Of a stretch of DNA of 64,000 bases, positions 25,966-35,695 are shown one piece after another. Position 1 is the stretch's first letter. Every line of letters starts with the position of its first letter. The position numbers were made by a program, and so were the translations under genes. Origin of the DNA: Comamonas odontotermitis (lineage in GTDB: Bacteria; Pseudomonadota; Gammaproteobacteria; Burkholderiales; Burkholderiaceae_C). The DNA is taken from positions 1 to 64,000 of the forward strand of contig NZ_JACHKZ010000020.1 in the NCBI RefSeq assembly GCF_014207855.1, given 5' to 3'. The notes under the pieces were generated by a model, which was given only the letters and a program-made list of their open reading frames with translations, was not told the origin of the DNA and did not search any database.

Positions 25966-27567
25966 TTACTTTCCGGAATAGGTAGGTTGTGCGGTAGCGA
26001 CCGAGGCATAGCTCAGCGGCTGAGGCTCCTGCTGCTCGGGCTCCAGCTCGGGGCCCTTTTTGATGGCCTTGAACATCAGCTTCATCTCGATGACAAACAG
26101 CACCGAGTAAATCGCCACAAAACCCAGAATGGTGATCAGCAAGGTGGTGACACCCAGGTTGGATGCGGCCACGGCCGTGGGCAGCACGCCTTCGATGATC
26201 CAGGGCTGGCGGCCGAATTCGGCAACAAACCAGCCGCATTCAATCGCCACCCAGGGCAGCGGGATGGACCACACTGCCACCCACAGCAGCCAGCGGTACT
26301 TGTCGAGCTGGTGGCGCGATGCCAGGTAGAAGAACACAGCGGTCAGCACGATGAAGAACATGCCCAGTGCAACCATGATGCGGAAGGTCCAGAACAGCGG
26401 CGCGACCTGCGGAATGGTGTCAGATGCAGCCTTGGCGATTTGCGCGTCGGTTGCTTGACGCGGGTCATCGACATAGCGCTTGAGCAGCAGTGCATAGCCC
26501 AGCGCACTGCCGTTGGCCTCGAACTGCTCCTTCAGTTCTGGCGAAATGGTGGTGGTGGAGCCTGCTGCGCGGATCTTCTCCAGTGCGTCGTAGGCCTTGA
26601 TGCCGTCGCGGATCAGCACTTCGGCGTGCTTGACCAGATCGTTGATGCCCTGCAGCTCGGTATCGAGCGAGCGGGTGCCAATCAGGCCCATCACCCACGG
26701 GATATGCACGGCATAGTGTGTCTCGCGGGCCTCTTGGTCGGGAAAGCCGATGGCGGTAAAGGATGCCGGAGCAGGCTCGGTCTCCCACATGGCTTCAATG
26801 GCTGCCAGCTTCATTTTCTGGTGTTCGCCAGAGAGGTAGCCCGATTCATCGCCCAGCACCACCACCGACAGCGCACCGGCAAGGCCAAAGGCGGCTGCCA
26901 CGGTCATCGAACGCTTGGCAAGCTGCACATGGCGGCCTTTGAGCAGGTACCAGGCGGCAATGCCCAGCACGAAGACGGAGGCGCATACATAGCCTGCCGA
27001 CACGGTGTGCACAAACTTGGCCTGCGCCACCGGATTGGTCAGAACGGCGCCAAAGTCATTCACTTCCATGCGCATGGTCTGCGGGTTGAACACCGCGCCC
27101 ACGGGGTTCTGCATCCAGCCATTGGCGATCAGAATCCACAGCGCCGAGAAATTGGTGCCCAGCGCCGTGAGCCAGGTCACGATCAGGTGCTTGACGGGGG
27201 AGAGCTTGTCCCAGCCAAAGAAGAACAGGCCCACAAAGGTGGCTTCCAGGAAGAAGGCCATCAGGCCTTCAATGGCGAGCGGCGCACCAAAAATGTCGCC
27301 CACATAATGACTGTAGTAGCTCCAGTTCATGCCGAACTGGAATTCCATCACCACGCCGGTGGCAACGCCCATCACGAAGTTGATGCCAAACAGCGTGCCC
27401 CAGAACTTGGTCATCTGTCGCCAGATGACGCGGCGCGTCATCACGTACACCGTCTCCATGATGGCGATCAACATCGACAGACCCAAGGTCAATGGGACAA
27501 AGAGGAAGTGGTAGAGGGCAGTGATTGCAAACTGCAACCTTGATAGCCCGACAATGTCGATATCCAT
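25966..27567 (-). CDS. cydA: Cytochrome bd ubiquinol oxidase subunit I
   Basis: A 533-residue CydA, the haem-bearing subunit. The N-terminus MDIDIVGLSRLQFAITALYH ends at the haem b595 ligand His (about 20). The Q-loop region before residue 350 and the GWFVAEFGRQPW motif near 445 (quinol oxidase signature) are present. The length is close to E. coli CydA (522). The C-terminal tail is Glu/Pro/Gln-rich. It lies 69 bases after cydC on the same strand. Confidence 0.96.
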   Translation of the reverse strand: MDIDIVGLSRLQFAITALYHFLFVPLTLGLSMLIAIMETVYVMTRRVIWRQMTKFWGTLFGINFVMGVATGVVMEFQFGMNWSYYSHYVGDIFGAPLAIEGLMAFFLEATFVGLFFFGWDKLSPVKHLIVTWLTALGTNFSALWILIANGWMQNPVGAVFNPQTMRMEVNDFGAVLTNPVAQAKFVHTVSAGYVCASVFVLGIAAWYLLKGRHVQLAKRSMTVAAAFGLAGALSVVVLGDESGYLSGEHQKMKLAAIEAMWETEPAPASFTAIGFPDQEARETHYAVHIPWVMGLIGTRSLDTELQGINDLVKHAEVLIRDGIKAYDALEKIRAAGSTTTISPELKEQFEANGSALGYALLLKRYVDDPRQATDAQIAKAASDTIPQVAPLFWTFRIMVALGMFFIVLTAVFFYLASRHQLDKYRWLLWVAVWSIPLPWVAIECGWFVAEFGRQPWIIEGVLPTAVAASNLGVTTLLITILGFVAIYSVLFVIEMKLMFKAIKKGPELEPEQQEPQPLSYASVATAQPTYSGK

Positions 27568-27636
27568 GAAATGGTCCTTTCCGTTCTTGGTATTTATCGA
27601 TCCAGATGAAATAAGGGTGGGGGTGGGCGGCGGCGC

Positions 27637-29361
27637 TCAACCCGGTCGCAGTCGCGCAATCAGTGCATCAAATTCCGGTGTGCCCTTGCGCGCGTCCTGC
27701 CAGGCGATGCGGGCGGGATCCACCCATACGATGCGGTCCGCATGGCGCGCTTCGCGCTGCAGATGGCTGGCCATGACGATGGCAGCGGGTATGTCTGGGG
27801 CATTCGTGCGGCGAGCGAGGTGCCATTGGGCAATGGCCTGCATCACCTCGTCTGCGGTGTGCTGGTCGAGACCTTCGGTGGGTTCATCCAACAGCGTAAG
27901 CGGCGCGGGGTGCAGCAGCAGCCTGGCCAGCGCAAGGCGGCGCGATTCGCCGCCCGACAGACCGGCGCCCTGGCTGCCCAGGGGCGTGGCCAATTGCTGT
28001 GGCAGCGCTGCTACCACAGCGGCAAGGCCTGCGGCCTCCAGGGCCGTCCACAAGTCATCGTCGCTGGCGTCGGGGCAGCCCAGGCGCAGATTGCCGCCAA
28101 TGCTGTCATGGAACAGTTCGGTGCGTTGCGGCAGGCTGGCGGCTGGCTGGCACAGTACCTGACCGGTGGCGGCCTGCAGCTCGCCCGCCATCAAGGCCAG
28201 CAGGCTGGATTTGCCGGTGCCGCTCGGGCCGGCGAGCACCAGCCATTCGCCAGCGGCCACTTGCAGATTGATGTGTTGCAGCGTCGCCTGGGCGCTGCCA
28301 CTGTATTGAACGCTGGCGTCCTGCAGATCCGCCACCAGGCCTGTGGCAGGCGGCTGCAGGCTCGCGGGAGCGGGTTGTGCCTGCAATGGGGGCGCCAGGC
28401 GGCGGGCAGCCAGGAGGGTGCGGCCTGCTTCCATGGCGCCGCGTCGTATGTTCAAGAGCGGCTCCAGGGCCGCCAGCAACACCAGGGTGGCCAGGGCTGC
28501 AATCGGCGCGCCGATCTGGCCTTGTTGCACCAGCCTGCCCGCAGACAGCAGCGCGGCGGCGGTGGCGAGGTGCCCGGTCATCGCAATGGCGATGCCCACC
28601 TGGGCCTCGATCTTGTTGAGGTGCATGTCGGCAGCCATCTGCTGGCGCTCTGCGGCCAATACCTGCTGCAACTGGTGGCACAGGCGGCCGGCCATCACCA
28701 GTTCGGTCTGACCGCCTACCGCGTCAATCACCGCAGCCCGCAAATGCGCTCCGGCAAAGCTGCGCCTGACCGCCGTTATAAAACCCCGGCGCACGCACCA
28801 GGCGATACAGGCGACTCCACCTGCCAGCACCATGGCGCCCACCAGCAAACCGCTGCGCCAATCCAGAAACAGGCCCAAGGCGAGCGCGGAGGCCGTGGTG
28901 CTGGCAAGCAGGGCCATGGCCGGGGTGAAGAGGCGCAGGTAGACGGCGTCGAGCGCGTCGATGTCGGAGGTCAAGCGGTAGAGCAGGCGTGCGGGGCGCT
29001 GGCGCAGGCGCAGTGCAATATCCGTGGCAGAAAAGCGCGAAAACAGCCGGACGCGCAACTGGGCCAGTACGCGCAAGGTGGCGTCATGGGTGGTGACGCG
29101 CTCGCCATAGCGGGCAGCGGTTCGCAATACCGAAAGCAGACGCACGCCGGCGCCCGGCGCAAACACATCAAAAACCAGGGCTGTCGCGGTGGACAGGCCC
29201 GCCACGTAACAGGCTGTCAAAAACCAGCCGGACAGGCCCAGCAACGCCATGCCAAACAGCACGGTCGCCATGGCAAGCAGCATGCCGGTCAGCAATTGGC
29301 GGCGATGGCCGGAACGTGCAAACAGTTGCACGATGGGGCGCAGGGCGTTCCAGGTCGTCAT
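27637..29361 (-). CDS. cydC: CydC, heterodimeric ABC exporter subunit for cytochrome bd assembly
   Basis: A 574-residue ABC half-transporter with six N-terminal helices (FGMALLGLSGWFLTACYVAG is typical of CydC) and a C-terminal ATPase. Walker A is GPSGTGKSS, the signature LSGGESRRLALAR and Walker B LTLLDEPTEGLD. CydDC exports glutathione/cysteine or haem-related reductant to the periplasm and is needed for cytochrome bd assembly. The ATG overlaps the cydD stop (ATGA). Confidence 0.93.
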   Translation of the reverse strand: MTTWNALRPIVQLFARSGHRRQLLTGMLLAMATVLFGMALLGLSGWFLTACYVAGLSTATALVFDVFAPGAGVRLLSVLRTAARYGERVTTHDATLRVLAQLRVRLFSRFSATDIALRLRQRPARLLYRLTSDIDALDAVYLRLFTPAMALLASTTASALALGLFLDWRSGLLVGAMVLAGGVACIAWCVRRGFITAVRRSFAGAHLRAAVIDAVGGQTELVMAGRLCHQLQQVLAAERQQMAADMHLNKIEAQVGIAIAMTGHLATAAALLSAGRLVQQGQIGAPIAALATLVLLAALEPLLNIRRGAMEAGRTLLAARRLAPPLQAQPAPASLQPPATGLVADLQDASVQYSGSAQATLQHINLQVAAGEWLVLAGPSGTGKSSLLALMAGELQAATGQVLCQPAASLPQRTELFHDSIGGNLRLGCPDASDDDLWTALEAAGLAAVVAALPQQLATPLGSQGAGLSGGESRRLALARLLLHPAPLTLLDEPTEGLDQHTADEVMQAIAQWHLARRTNAPDIPAAIVMASHLQREARHADRIVWVDPARIAWQDARKGTPEFDALIARLRPG

Positions 29362-31106
29362 ACTGTGGCTCCTTCTTCGCGCTTTTCGCTATCGCAGAAG
29401 GCGGGAGGGCTGCCACTGTCCTTTTTGAGAGGCAGTACCCGATCCATGCAAGCGGCCAGCAGCGGGTCGTGTGTGGCAACCACCAAGGTGGCGCCGCCGG
29501 CAGCCAGCCGCAAAAGACCCTGGCGCACAAACTCTGCGGTTTCAGCATCCAAATGGGCTGTGGGCTCGTCGGCCAGAACCAGTTGGCAGCCCGGATTGGC
29601 TGCGGCGCGCGCCAGGGTCAGACGAAGCGCCTCGCCACCAGACAGGCCCAGGCCACCATCTCCGATGATGGCGTTGCCGCGCTGGGCCAGTACATCGCCG
29701 AGTGCAGCGCTGTGCACGGCTTGCTGCAAAGTGGTGTCATCCAGATCGCGGCCCAGGCTGATATTAGCAAGCAGGCTGGTGGCAAACAAATGCGGTTTCT
29801 GCGCGACCCAGGCCATGCGGCTGCGCAGACCCGGCGCATTGGCACCATTCATGGGCAGGCCGCCCACGCGGATATTGCCTTGCGACGGTGCCGCCAGCCC
29901 GGCAATCAGCGCCATGACGGTTGATTTGCCACTGCCGCTTTCGCCCCAGAGTGCAATCTTTTCACCGGGCCGGATCTCGGCATGGAGGCTTTCGACCACC
30001 TGCGCACCTCCATCGGTGTAACGAAAACTGACGCCCTGCAGGGCAATGTGCAGCCCGTGCTTGCTGGCAGTCGAATGCATAGGGTGGACAGTTGCATTGC
30101 AGAGATTTGCGCCCACCAATTGCGGGCCCGGCTTCTGTAGCGCCTGCAACGCTTGCTCGGCAGCAAGGCCAGCCGCCTTGTCATGCCAGACCGCGGAGAG
30201 TTCGCGCAATGGCTCGAAGAAGGCTGGCGCGAGCAGCAGCACGAACATGGCCTGGGCCAAGCTGAGCTGGCCGCCCCAACTGCCAAACGGCAACTGGCCC
30301 AGCAGGTGAAAGCCCACATACACGGCAACCAGGGCGACGCCCAGCGCAGAAAACAGCTCCAGCACAGCCGATGACAGAAAGGCAATCTTGAGCACTGCCA
30401 TGGTGTTGCAGCGCAGGCGCTCGGCGGTGGCAGCAAGCTGGTTGGCCACCATCGGGGCCGCGCCCAGCCCGCGAATGCTGGCAAGGCCTTGCAGGCGATC
30501 GAGCAAGAATTGGTTGAGGTTGCCCACTTCCTGCAGATGCTTCTTGCTGGCGGCCTCTGCGCGCCAGCCTACCAGGGCCATGAAGACCGGAATCAGCGGC
30601 GCGGCCACCAGAAGCACCACTGCCGACACCCATGAAAACCAGGCTACGCACACAAGAATGGCTGGGGGCAGCACCATCACCTTGGTGCGGGCCGTGGTGT
30701 AACGCGCAAAATAGGGGGTGATCTGGTCGGCCTGCTCGTTCAGCACACTGGCAGCCAAGCCGGGTGACGGGCGTTGACTATCGGTGGGGGAGTGTAGCGC
30801 CACAGCTTTCAGTGCCTGCTGGCGCAACTGCTGGGTATAGAGCCGTGCCGAGGTGAAGGAGACGCGAAGGCCGGCAGCGTCCAACAGCGCGCGTACCAGG
30901 CCGGTGGCCAGAAACACCGACAGGGCGATCCAGATCTGGCTCCAGGCAGTACCCTGCTGCAAAGCACCGATACTCCACGCAATGGCTGCTGCCTGGGGCA
31001 GCCACAGCAATGCTGCTGCCGCCTGCAGCCATGCCCCGCCCTTGGATGGACGCTCCGCCGCGCTAGCCGCGTTGGCGGAGGGGAAAGGGAGCGGGTCGGC
31101 AGCCAT
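29358..31106 (-). CDS. cydD: CydD, heterodimeric ABC exporter subunit for cytochrome bd assembly
   Basis: A 582-residue ABC half-transporter, partner of CydC. The membrane domain is followed by an ATPase with Walker A GESGSGKST, signature LSGGEALRLTLAR and Walker B LVLADEPTAHLD. The family segment RLQGLASIRGLGA is present. It is the first gene of the cydDCABX operon; an FNR/ANR-like site lies about 100 bases upstream. Gathering all five genes in one operon is a common betaproteobacterial layout. Confidence 0.93.
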   Translation of the reverse strand: MAADPLPFPSANAASAAERPSKGGAWLQAAAALLWLPQAAAIAWSIGALQQGTAWSQIWIALSVFLATGLVRALLDAAGLRVSFTSARLYTQQLRQQALKAVALHSPTDSQRPSPGLAASVLNEQADQITPYFARYTTARTKVMVLPPAILVCVAWFSWVSAVVLLVAAPLIPVFMALVGWRAEAASKKHLQEVGNLNQFLLDRLQGLASIRGLGAAPMVANQLAATAERLRCNTMAVLKIAFLSSAVLELFSALGVALVAVYVGFHLLGQLPFGSWGGQLSLAQAMFVLLLAPAFFEPLRELSAVWHDKAAGLAAEQALQALQKPGPQLVGANLCNATVHPMHSTASKHGLHIALQGVSFRYTDGGAQVVESLHAEIRPGEKIALWGESGSGKSTVMALIAGLAAPSQGNIRVGGLPMNGANAPGLRSRMAWVAQKPHLFATSLLANISLGRDLDDTTLQQAVHSAALGDVLAQRGNAIIGDGGLGLSGGEALRLTLARAAANPGCQLVLADEPTAHLDAETAEFVRQGLLRLAAGGATLVVATHDPLLAACMDRVLPLKKDSGSPPAFCDSEKREEGATV

Positions 31107-31539
31107 CGAGGTTATTTATCGGGTTTTAAATTTTCAGGAATTCGTGAAAGTATTGTAATTACAAATAAACACTTGACCCAAGCTAAGGGCCTAGCAGCTT
31201 TTTCTTGATCATGCTCAAGCATTTGCCGCATTGTTGCGCCAAGCTGCGCACAATGCACGCGGATTTTTGCTATGAAAATTAGCTGTTTGGCTGGTTTATG
31301 AAAGCAGCGTGGCCCAATGGCGGCGCATTTCATGCAGGCCGCTACGCCTATGGGGACGCAGTCTCACTTGCCTAACGTCAAGGTTTTCCTGCATTCTGGT
31401 CCTGCAGGGGTAAACAGACCTTGCTGTAAGTCAAGAAATACAAGGGTTGTCCCTAGGCTATCGGGGAATGGGCTTGCTCGCCCGTTGCTCCAGCGCGACC
31501 TGGATGGAGCAAAAAAGTGACATAGGCAATGGGCGCACG
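31107..31539. other. Intergenic region upstream of cydD
   Basis: A 430-base gap between the TAXI-protein gene and cydD. It holds the FNR/ANR-like site and an AT-rich stretch (31110-31190) that should contain the cyd promoter. The part from 31300 to 31539 shows no gene or recognised signal. Confidence 0.5.
31205..31218. promoter_or_regulatory. FNR/ANR-type binding site for cydDCABX
   Basis: TTGAT-CATG-CTCAA matches 9 of 10 positions of the FNR half-site consensus TTGAT-N4-ATCAA. It lies about 90-110 bases upstream of cydD, whose operon encodes a low-oxygen oxidase, a classical FNR/ANR target. Confidence 0.6.
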
Positions 31540-32976
31540 TCAGGCGGCAGGTGCGTTGGGCGTTTCTGCTGCACTGGCCGGGCCCTGTGATGCCTGTGCA
31601 GGGGCAGCCTGTGTTTGCATGTTGAGCTTTTGCAGCACCCAATGGATATGGCTGCGCAGCGCGTACAGTTCGTCGGCGTAAGACAGCGGCACGGTGATCT
31701 TCTCGACCTTGCGGCTCAGCTCCTCGAGTTCGGCCCGGATGCCGGCGCGGTCGGAGTCGGGTTGCTCCATTTCATGCTCAACGGCGCGAAGTCGTCCGTA
31801 CCACTTGAACACGCGCGAACGCACGCGGAACTGGTAGAGCGGGGGCACGATGCGTGACAGTGGCAGCATGAACGCAAGCAGAACGCCCAGCACCAGCCAC
31901 ATGCGCTCTACCAAGTTGGCCAGCCAGAAAGGCAGATAGCGTTGCTGCCAGGGCGATGGCTCGTTGATGGCCCGCACGCCTTCCTGCGCCACAGGCAATT
32001 CGCTGCTCTTGGTATTGGGAAAGTCCCGTGCCCGGTTGAACCAGCCTGCATTGCTATGGATGTTCTGCGATGCCTGCGCAAACAGCTGCTTGATAGCCGG
32101 GTGGGTATCGTCGCGGGCCAGCAGCGAGGTGGTGGACGCCAAGAGATGCACATTGCGCGGCGGTACATTCGCGGCCAGATCGACAATGCCGCGTGGCAGC
32201 GTGACTGGCGTCAAGAATTTGAACTTGCGGCCATAGGCCTCGTTCTGCGGAAAGTCCATCAGTTGCACCCCGGGCGTTTGCAGCAGCATCTGCACCATCA
32301 GTGATTCGGGTGCGGAGACGAAGACCATGGCATCGAGCTTGCCCGCCAGAAAATCGACCGTGGCGGGCGTTTCCGTCAATTGCGACAGCGTCAGTTGCTT
32401 GGGGCTGAGGTGGTTGGCTTCGAGCAGCTGGTTGAACAAGGTGGGCACGCCACTGCCGGCCGTGCCCACGTTCACTCTCCAGCCAGCCAGCTGGGTCATG
32501 CTGGTCAATTGCGGGCGTTTGTTGAGGCGTTGCGCGGCATCGGTACGGTAGAACAGCCAGACAGGCTCTAGAAAGAGCGCGCCCAGCGATGTGAGGCTTT
32601 CCAGATCTTCGTCGGTCAGGCTGGCCGTTCCGCCCTGCACAAAGGCGAGGTCCGCCTTGCCTTCGCGCAGCAGTTGCAGGTTGTTGAACGAGCCCTCGCT
32701 CGCTTCCAGATTCACCTTGATCTTGTTGCTGCCAAGGGCCGAACGATACTGGTCACCAAAACCGGCATAGGCGCTTTGTGCGGGCCCGGTAGCCAGCGTC
32801 ACTTCCGAAGGCGGATTGGGCTTGAGCCACCAGTAGGCCGCCACGATCAGCGCCACCGCAATGATCACCAATGGCCCGCCGGACACCAGCGCGTCGCGGA
32901 TATTGAGCACCAGTGTGATCAAAGTCTGGCGCAGTTGGTAGGCCTTGTGGCGCATCGTGGTGGATCGGTCACCCAT
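31540..32976 (-). CDS. TAXI-family solute-binding protein, membrane-anchored
   Basis: A 478-residue protein. An N-terminal membrane anchor (PLVIIAVALIVAAYWWL, about 35-52) precedes a TAXI/NMT1-type periplasmic binding domain (about 57-330: TLATGPAQSAYAGFGDQYR; GKADLAFVQGGTAS; VNVGTAGSGVPTLFNQLLE). A second helix (MWLVLGVLLAFMLPL, about 360) leads to a cytoplasmic helical tail and a Pro/Ala/Gln-rich end. TAXI proteins deliver ligands to TRAP transporters, but no TRAP permease gene is adjacent. Two-helix TAXI proteins like this are recurrent in Burkholderiales; their role is unclear. The later Met (MRHKAYQL, 32955) is a possible start. Confidence 0.78.
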   Translation of the reverse strand: MGDRSTTMRHKAYQLRQTLITLVLNIRDALVSGGPLVIIAVALIVAAYWWLKPNPPSEVTLATGPAQSAYAGFGDQYRSALGSNKIKVNLEASEGSFNNLQLLREGKADLAFVQGGTASLTDEDLESLTSLGALFLEPVWLFYRTDAAQRLNKRPQLTSMTQLAGWRVNVGTAGSGVPTLFNQLLEANHLSPKQLTLSQLTETPATVDFLAGKLDAMVFVSAPESLMVQMLLQTPGVQLMDFPQNEAYGRKFKFLTPVTLPRGIVDLAANVPPRNVHLLASTTSLLARDDTHPAIKQLFAQASQNIHSNAGWFNRARDFPNTKSSELPVAQEGVRAINEPSPWQQRYLPFWLANLVERMWLVLGVLLAFMLPLSRIVPPLYQFRVRSRVFKWYGRLRAVEHEMEQPDSDRAGIRAELEELSRKVEKITVPLSYADELYALRSHIHWVLQKLNMQTQAAPAQASQGPASAAETPNAPAA

Positions 32977-33017
32977 GGTTCTCGGGTGCTGCGCATGCAG
33001 CGGTATTGGAAGACCGC

Positions 33018-34040
33018 TTACTGTAAATCAGCGGCGCTGGGCAGGTGCAGCGCTTTGTGGTTTTCTCCAGCATCCAGATGTAAGCTGCGCGCGTGCAGCA
33101 CGGCCTGCAAGGTGGCCTGGGCCACGGCTTCGGCGGCCATGGTGGCCAGCACCATCATGCCGGGGCTGCGGCCTGAGGCACCAGTCCCCAGACAGAAGAG
33201 GGTGTCGCCGTCCGACATGGTGTGCACCGGGTTGATGGCGCGCGCCAGGCCATCGTGCGCAACGGTTGCGAGGCGATTGGCCTGCGCCTTGGTGATGGCG
33301 GCATCGGTCGCCACCACGCCAATGGTGGTGTTGGTACCGGCCAACAGCGGCCTGGGCGGTTCGCCGCGCAGCAGGGCGCGGCGGGTATCCATGAGCTGCC
33401 TGCCATCTGCAGTGCGCGCACCCGCCACCACCTGGGCAGTGTCGGGATGGATCACGTCGCCCAGGGCGTTGCAGGCAATGATGGCGCCCACGGTCACGCC
33501 ATCGACGGTGACCGAGGCGGTGCCAATGCCGCCTTTCATGGCGCGGTCGATGCCAAAGATCTTGCCCACGGCGGCACCCGCTCCTGCGCCCACATTGCCT
33601 TGCGCAGGCATGGCGCGGCTGGCGGCCTGGCATGCGGCATAGCCGGCGGCGGCGTCGGGGCGCACGCGCATATCGCCCACCAGCACATCAAACAGCACGG
33701 CCGCAGGCACCAGGGGAATGCGGCCGACGGAGATATCCAGGCCGACGCCTTGTTCCTCCAGCCAGCGCATGGCGCCGCTGGCCGCATCCAGCCCCCAGGC
33801 GCTGCCACCGGCCAGCACGATGGCATGTACGCGCTCGACCAGGTTGGTGGGATGCAGCAGATCAGTCTCGCGCGTGCCGGGAGCAGCACCGCGCACATCT
33901 ACGCCGCCGACGGCACCGTCTCTGGCAAGAATGGCTGTGCAGCCGGTAGGACGGCGGCTGTCGGTGAAGTGACCGACCTCGATGCCCTGTACCAGAGTGA
34001 TGGCGCCCGTATCCGGAAATTGTTTTGCGTTGGATGACAT
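33018..34040 (-). CDS. P1-family (DmpA/NylC-like) N-terminal nucleophile peptidase
   Basis: A 340-residue member of peptidase family S58/P1, which self-cleaves to alpha and beta chains and acts as an aminopeptidase, beta-peptidyl peptidase or amide hydrolase. Family blocks are visible: QGIEVGHFTD at the N-terminus, VLAGGSAWGLDAASGAMRWL, NVGAGAGAAVGK and KGGIGTASV. In the NylC-like group the Thr of the last motif is the nucleophile released by cleavage, which fits GIG-T here. The ATG at 34040 (MSSNAKQF) matches family starts; 34103 adds an unlikely Ala/Pro extension. It is not obviously linked to its neighbours. Confidence 0.82.
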   Translation of the reverse strand: MSSNAKQFPDTGAITLVQGIEVGHFTDSRRPTGCTAILARDGAVGGVDVRGAAPGTRETDLLHPTNLVERVHAIVLAGGSAWGLDAASGAMRWLEEQGVGLDISVGRIPLVPAAVLFDVLVGDMRVRPDAAAGYAACQAASRAMPAQGNVGAGAGAAVGKIFGIDRAMKGGIGTASVTVDGVTVGAIIACNALGDVIHPDTAQVVAGARTADGRQLMDTRRALLRGEPPRPLLAGTNTTIGVVATDAAITKAQANRLATVAHDGLARAINPVHTMSDGDTLFCLGTGASGRSPGMMVLATMAAEAVAQATLQAVLHARSLHLDAGENHKALHLPSAADLQ

Positions 34041-34215
34041 GGGCCGATTGTGGGCCAATGCAGGGTGCGCTGGTGAGGCAAAAGCCAAAGCGCTGTCAAA
34101 CAAGTGTCTGGCAGCGCTTTGCAGTGAATTGATTTGCTATTCTTTGTATAGCTTCGGCGCGTTTCCATCGGGCGCCAGGGCCCATAAATTCGTCGAACCT
34201 TCTGACGCGCAGCCT

Positions 34216-34545
34216 TCAGGGACGAATCACGATCTGCGGACTGATCACAATGGCCTCGGGCCTGGGGACTGCGATCACGGGGCGAGGCGCCACCACAACC
34301 GGTTGCGGCTCCACATACACCGGCTGCTGGTAGACCACGGGCCGGTCGCGGCACTTGCGCTTTTCCTTGTACTCGCCATTCTTCTTCCACTTGCGCTCGA
34401 CCTTGCACTGGCCGTCCCAGTACTCTTCTTTGTATTCCTTGCGATGGTGGCGGCGTCCGTGGTGATCGTCGTCATGCGCCCAGACGGGGGCAGACAGGCT
34501 GGCCAGGGCCAAAGGAACAAGAAGTTGGGCAAGCAGGCGGCTCAT
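34216..34545 (-). CDS. Small secreted charged protein of unknown function
   Basis: A 109-residue protein. The signal peptide ends near VWA, followed by a His/Asp cluster (HDDDHHGRRHH), a Lys/Glu/Tyr-rich stretch with two Cys (GQCKVERKWKKNGEYKEKRK then C), and a Pro/Val tail. The His cluster might bind metal. Similar small proteins occur in Burkholderiales without known function. Both ATG codons (34551, 34545) lack a clear ribosome site. Confidence 0.6.
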   Translation of the reverse strand: MSRLLAQLLVPLALASLSAPVWAHDDDHHGRRHHRKEYKEEYWDGQCKVERKWKKNGEYKEKRKCRDRPVVYQQPVYVEPQPVVVAPRPVIAVPRPEAIVISPQIVIRP

Positions 34546-34769
34546 GGGCATTCATGTTAGGCGAATGAAGCTGCGAAGCTTAGCGGATATTCATGTATCA
34601 AAAGATGAGCAATGGTTGCTTTGTACATCAGCGTTAACAGATATTTTGACAATTGAAGCCCTATATGAATCTCGCTTTTGATTGCTTGCATTGGCCCGAG
34701 GTTACCCGGAAGACTTGCGCAAGGATCCTCACGGCCCGGGCGCCTCGCAAAAGCCAGCATTGAGATGGC

Positions 34770-34800
34770 AAAAAGCCCGCAGGGCAAGGCCGTGCGGGCT
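34770..34800 (-). terminator. Intrinsic terminator of the kdgT-SDR-hydrolase operon
   Basis: On the minus strand AGCCCGCA, an 11-base loop and TGCGGGCT are followed by TTTT. It lies 19 bases after the FAH-family gene stop. Confidence 0.82.
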
Positions 34801-34818
34801 GTTTGGTACCAAAGTGGA

Positions 34819-35664
34819 TCAGGCGGCGACCGTGGTCTGCTGTTGCTCGCCCAGGCCTTCAATGCCCAGGCGCATGGTCTGGCCGGCCTTCAGGTAGACG
34901 GGCACAGGCTTGATGCCCAGGCCCACGCCGGGCGGAGTGCCTGTCGAGATCACATCACCGGGTTGCAGGCTCATGCACCGGCTGAGGTAGGCAATGATTT
35001 GCGCCACAGTGAAGATCATGGTTTTGGTGTTGCCGTTCTGGAAGCGCTTGCCATCCACATCCAGCCACATGGTGAGGTTCTGCGGATCGGGCACTTCGTC
35101 GCGGGTTACCAGCCAGGGGCCGATGGGGCCGAAGGTGTCGAACCCCTTGCCCTTGTCCCAGGTGCCGCCGCGCTCGATCTGCCATTCGCGCTCGGACACA
35201 TCGTTGATCACGCAGTAACCGGCCACATGGTCGAGCGCCTCGGCCTCGGTGATGTATTTGGCGGGCTTGCCGATCACCACGCCCAGCTCCACCTCCCAGT
35301 CGGTCTTGGTCGATCCGCGCGGAATCTCGACGTTGTCGTTGGGGCCGCAGATGGCGCTGGTCCATTTGCCAAACACCACGGGTTCGGTGGGAATCGCCGC
35401 GCCGGATTCGGCGGCGTGGTCGGCGTAGTTCAGGCCGATGCAGATGAATTTGCCCACCCTGCCTACGCAGGGGCCGATGCGCGGCTGGCCACCAACGGCG
35501 GGCAGGGTGGCCGGGTCAATGGCGCGCAGCTTGGCGAGCGCCGCATCGCTCAGGGTGTCGCCGTGGATGTCGGCCACTACGCCAGACAGGTCGCGCAAGG
35601 TGTTGCTGGCATCCAGCAGTCCGGGTTTTTCCTGGCCCACAGGGCCGTAGCGCAGCAGTTTCAT
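34819..35664 (-). CDS. Fumarylacetoacetate hydrolase family protein (probable diketo-deoxy sugar acid hydrolase)
   Basis: A 281-residue FAH-fold hydrolase. The core includes FICIGLNYADHAAESG, the metal-binding ExE in DWEVELGVVIGK, the YCVINDVSEREWQ block and the C-terminal PGDVISTGTPPGVG. Near relatives include 2,4-diketo-3-deoxy-L-fuconate or -rhamnonate hydrolases, which split the diketo acid into pyruvate and a hydroxy acid. The upstream SDR and the KDG permease on the same strand support such a role. The exact substrate cannot be read from sequence. Ureidoglycolate lyase is a common misannotation for this family. The gene is separated from the SDR by 249 bases that hold a MITE. Confidence 0.83.
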   Translation of the reverse strand: MKLLRYGPVGQEKPGLLDASNTLRDLSGVVADIHGDTLSDAALAKLRAIDPATLPAVGGQPRIGPCVGRVGKFICIGLNYADHAAESGAAIPTEPVVFGKWTSAICGPNDNVEIPRGSTKTDWEVELGVVIGKPAKYITEAEALDHVAGYCVINDVSEREWQIERGGTWDKGKGFDTFGPIGPWLVTRDEVPDPQNLTMWLDVDGKRFQNGNTKTMIFTVAQIIAYLSRCMSLQPGDVISTGTPPGVGLGIKPVPVYLKAGQTMRLGIEGLGEQQQTTVAA

Positions 35665-35695
35665 GCAGTCTCCATCATCAAAAACAATGCTTTTA

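Noticed and set aside
27742-30021. 759-codon open frame antisense to cydC and cydD
   Set aside because: Spans two real genes on the other strand and has shadow-type Gln/Gly/Arg composition.
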